Assembly: GCA_036274645.1 (NCBI GenBank)
Contig: DASUFH010000398.1
Span: 1 to 8,010, forward strand
Source of the DNA: DASUFH01 sp036274645
Lineage (GTDB): Bacteria > Acidobacteriota > Terriglobia > 20CM-2-55-15
Length of the DNA: 8,010 bases
Direction of reading: 5' to 3'
Part shown: piece after piece, positions 6,752 to 8,010 of the stretch
Layout: each line of letters begins with the position of its first letter
Position numbering within the stretch: the first letter of the stretch is position 1
Made by a program: the position numbers and the translations under genes
The notes under the pieces: generated by a model
What the model was told of the DNA's origin: nothing
Database searches by the model: none
What the model saw: the letters and a program-made list of their open reading frames with translations, nothing else

Positions 6752-6777
6752 GTCACTACAGCAAGTCACGACAGCAA
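6752..6777. repeat. 13-bp tandem repeat (two units, one mismatch)
   Basis: GTCACTACAGCAA (6752-6764) is followed immediately by GTCACGACAGCAA (6765-6777), differing at one base. It lies just upstream of the ATG of the minus-strand hypothetical gene, in the divergent intergenic region, and overlaps the alternative GTG start at 6756. It could be a pair of regulator sites, or chance. Confidence 0.55.
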
Positions 6778-6785
6778 GATTTGCG

Positions 6786-6801
6786 GTTCCAGCCGAGGAA
6801 C
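6786..6801. promoter_or_regulatory. Possible operator dyad in the divergent intergenic region
   Basis: GTTCC (6786-6790) and GGAAC (6797-6801) form an inverted repeat with a six-base spacer. This lies between the two divergent genes, where a shared regulator could act. No clear -35/-10 pair for either gene was found in 6757-6965. TTGAAA at 6867-6872 could be a -35 for the plus-strand gene but lacks a well-spaced -10. Weak evidence. Confidence 0.25.
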
Positions 6802-6965
6802 AATCTGGCCCGAAACACCAACCGCTTCCTTCTTTTCGCAGCCAATCCGTTCAGTAACTTTCCACTTTGAAACTCCGGCGCGAGCGCAGAAAATGGCTAA
6901 TTCTCAGTTCCAACGGACCGCATATCTCTAACGCGCGCATCTGTCAGTCATCAAGGAGGCTTGCA

Positions 6966-7994
6966 GTGAAGACGACGAAGACATGGATTCTGCTCCTCGC
7001 CATGTTTGGCGTGAGCGGGGTCGCCCTGGCCCAGAATCCCGACGATTATCGCGGCGGATGGCGAACGGACGGCGGCGAACCGCATACCTATGAATTCTCC
7101 ATCCGGGGCGAGCAGGTTCGGGGCATCTACTGCACGCGCTGCAGCGACGCCACCACGCTGGCCTTCGTCGACGGCAAGTTCGGCGCGGATGGCGTCACCT
7201 TCGTCGTGACGCATGTCCGGCTCGACGGCAGCACGGAATATCAGGATCGCGCGAATGCAAAGTTCGACGACGGGAAACTCATCGTTACGGGAACCAGCGG
7301 CGCTCCCGGCGGCGGCCCGTTCCGCCGAGTCCTGATCAAGGACCCACGCGGACCGGATCCCCTTCCCGTACCGGTGAACAAACTTCCCATCGGCGACGGC
7401 CCGGTACCCCCGATTGGCGGCGGAAGAGGCGGGGGCGCGGCGCCGGCAGGTGGCCGCGGAGCCGTCCGCACTCCGGGGCGATTCATACCGGCCACGCTAT
7501 CGCTTGAACCCGCCCAGGGACCGCGCGGCGGAGGCGCGGGACAGGCGCCGCGCGGCGGAGGAGGCGCCGGCGGAATCGGTGGCGGCAGAGGTTACCTGCA
7601 GCCCGGCCCGTGGAAGCAACTCAAGGAATCCGACGTCATTGGCGTGTGGCTGGGGTTTGGCGTGGGAGTCAACAAGCAGTACTTCATCATTCGAAAGGTC
7701 GGCGACAAGCTGCGCGGCATGGTCTGCGGCCGTTGCGACAACCCCTACACGATGGCGGCCCTGGACGACTTCGTCATCAACGGCGAGATCATGACATTCA
7801 ACATCCTGCATGAGGACTGGGGACCGGGATCACTGCCATCCCATAATCAGGCCACCGTCCGCGTCGCGCAGAACGAGATGCGGCTCAATACGCAGATGGA
7901 CAATACGCCGGCGCCGGCCCAGCCGCCCAATCCGAACGGGGGAACATCGCTGCTGGGCCCGATTTCGATCGAAACGACACGAGGAAACCTGTAG
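6966..7994 (+). CDS. Exported protein with duplicated CxxC module and Gly/Pro-rich linker
   Basis: The start is GTG 6966, fixed by the strong Shine-Dalgarno AAGGAGG (6953-6959) six bases upstream; the frame is open back to 6867 but that extension lacks a signal. The 342-residue product has a Sec signal peptide ending VALA before Q23. Module 1 (about 28-110) and module 2 (about 224-312) are clearly related. Both run G-x-W, then F-x-I-R, then (V/L)RG-x-x-C-x-R-C, T-x-A, a Gly, TF and a His. The cysteines are C56/C59 and C254/C257. Between them lies a Gly/Pro/Arg-rich linker (about 113-210) and after them a Pro-rich tail. The CxxC pairs could form disulfides or bind a metal; thioredoxin-like activity is not supported, since no thioredoxin fold is evident. 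I do not recognise a named family. The modules look beta-rich, and an envelope or surface role is inference. Confidence 0.85.
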   Translation: MKTTKTWILLLAMFGVSGVALAQNPDDYRGGWRTDGGEPHTYEFSIRGEQVRGIYCTRCSDATTLAFVDGKFGADGVTFVVTHVRLDGSTEYQDRANAKFDDGKLIVTGTSGAPGGGPFRRVLIKDPRGPDPLPVPVNKLPIGDGPVPPIGGGRGGGAAPAGGRGAVRTPGRFIPATLSLEPAQGPRGGGAGQAPRGGGGAGGIGGGRGYLQPGPWKQLKESDVIGVWLGFGVGVNKQYFIIRKVGDKLRGMVCGRCDNPYTMAALDDFVINGEIMTFNILHEDWGPGSLPSHNQATVRVAQNEMRLNTQMDNTPAPAQPPNPNGGTSLLGPISIETTRGNL

Positions 7995-8010
7995 GGGCGG
8001 TCTATGACCG

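Noticed and set aside
6867..6965. N-terminal extension of the CxxC-module protein from ATG 6867
   Set aside because: The extension would bury the signal peptide; AAGGAGG at 6953-6959 points to GTG 6966.
7998..8010. CGGTC-TAT-GACCG hairpin or possible start of a following gene (ATG 8004)
   Set aside because: Only 16 bases follow the last stop codon, so neither a terminator nor a downstream gene can be supported from this window.

Overview
The window looks like chromosomal DNA of an acidobacterium, probably from the Solibacter/Vicinamibacter side of the phylum. It is GC-rich, and one gene (3603-4733) encodes a protein of the 'VWFA-related acidobacterial' family. Secreted M16 peptidase pairs and exported glycine/proline-rich proteins are also common in that group. 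This placement is inference from protein families; no rRNA or tRNA is present.

Layout. (i) 84-2955, plus strand: two M16B metallopeptidase-like genes one base apart. The first is a lipoprotein that keeps the zinc site but has lost the R/Y pair. The second is secreted, has lost the zinc site and keeps the R/Y pair, so together they look like one heterodimeric peptidase. (ii) 2952-3475: a near-consensus sigma70 promoter sits on the stop codon of the second peptidase gene. It is followed by about 150 bases with three strong hairpins. The last hairpin is a textbook intrinsic terminator whose T-run touches the ribosome binding site of a small DUF2934 gene. This is either a small RNA with read-through or an attenuated leader, and it is the most interesting item here. 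(iii) 3603-4733: the exported VWFA-related protein, with a degenerate metal site. (iv) 4747-4898: a very long inverted repeat (45 bp perfect, 56 bp with two mismatches) centred between two convergent genes. (v) 4911-6729, minus strand: rlmN, preceded by an unrecognised cytoplasmic protein, probably one transcript. (vi) 6757-6965: a divergent intergenic region with a 13-bp tandem repeat and a dyad. (vii) 6966-7994, plus strand: an exported protein made of two copies of a CxxC-containing module joined by a glycine/proline-rich linker.

How they work together. The two M16 genes should act as one extracytoplasmic proteolytic complex. RlmN is housekeeping (23S rRNA/tRNA methylation). The other genes are envelope or unknown proteins with no visible pathway link. 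I saw no mobile element genes, CRISPR array, tRNA or rRNA. No gene-free stretch exceeds 300 bases.
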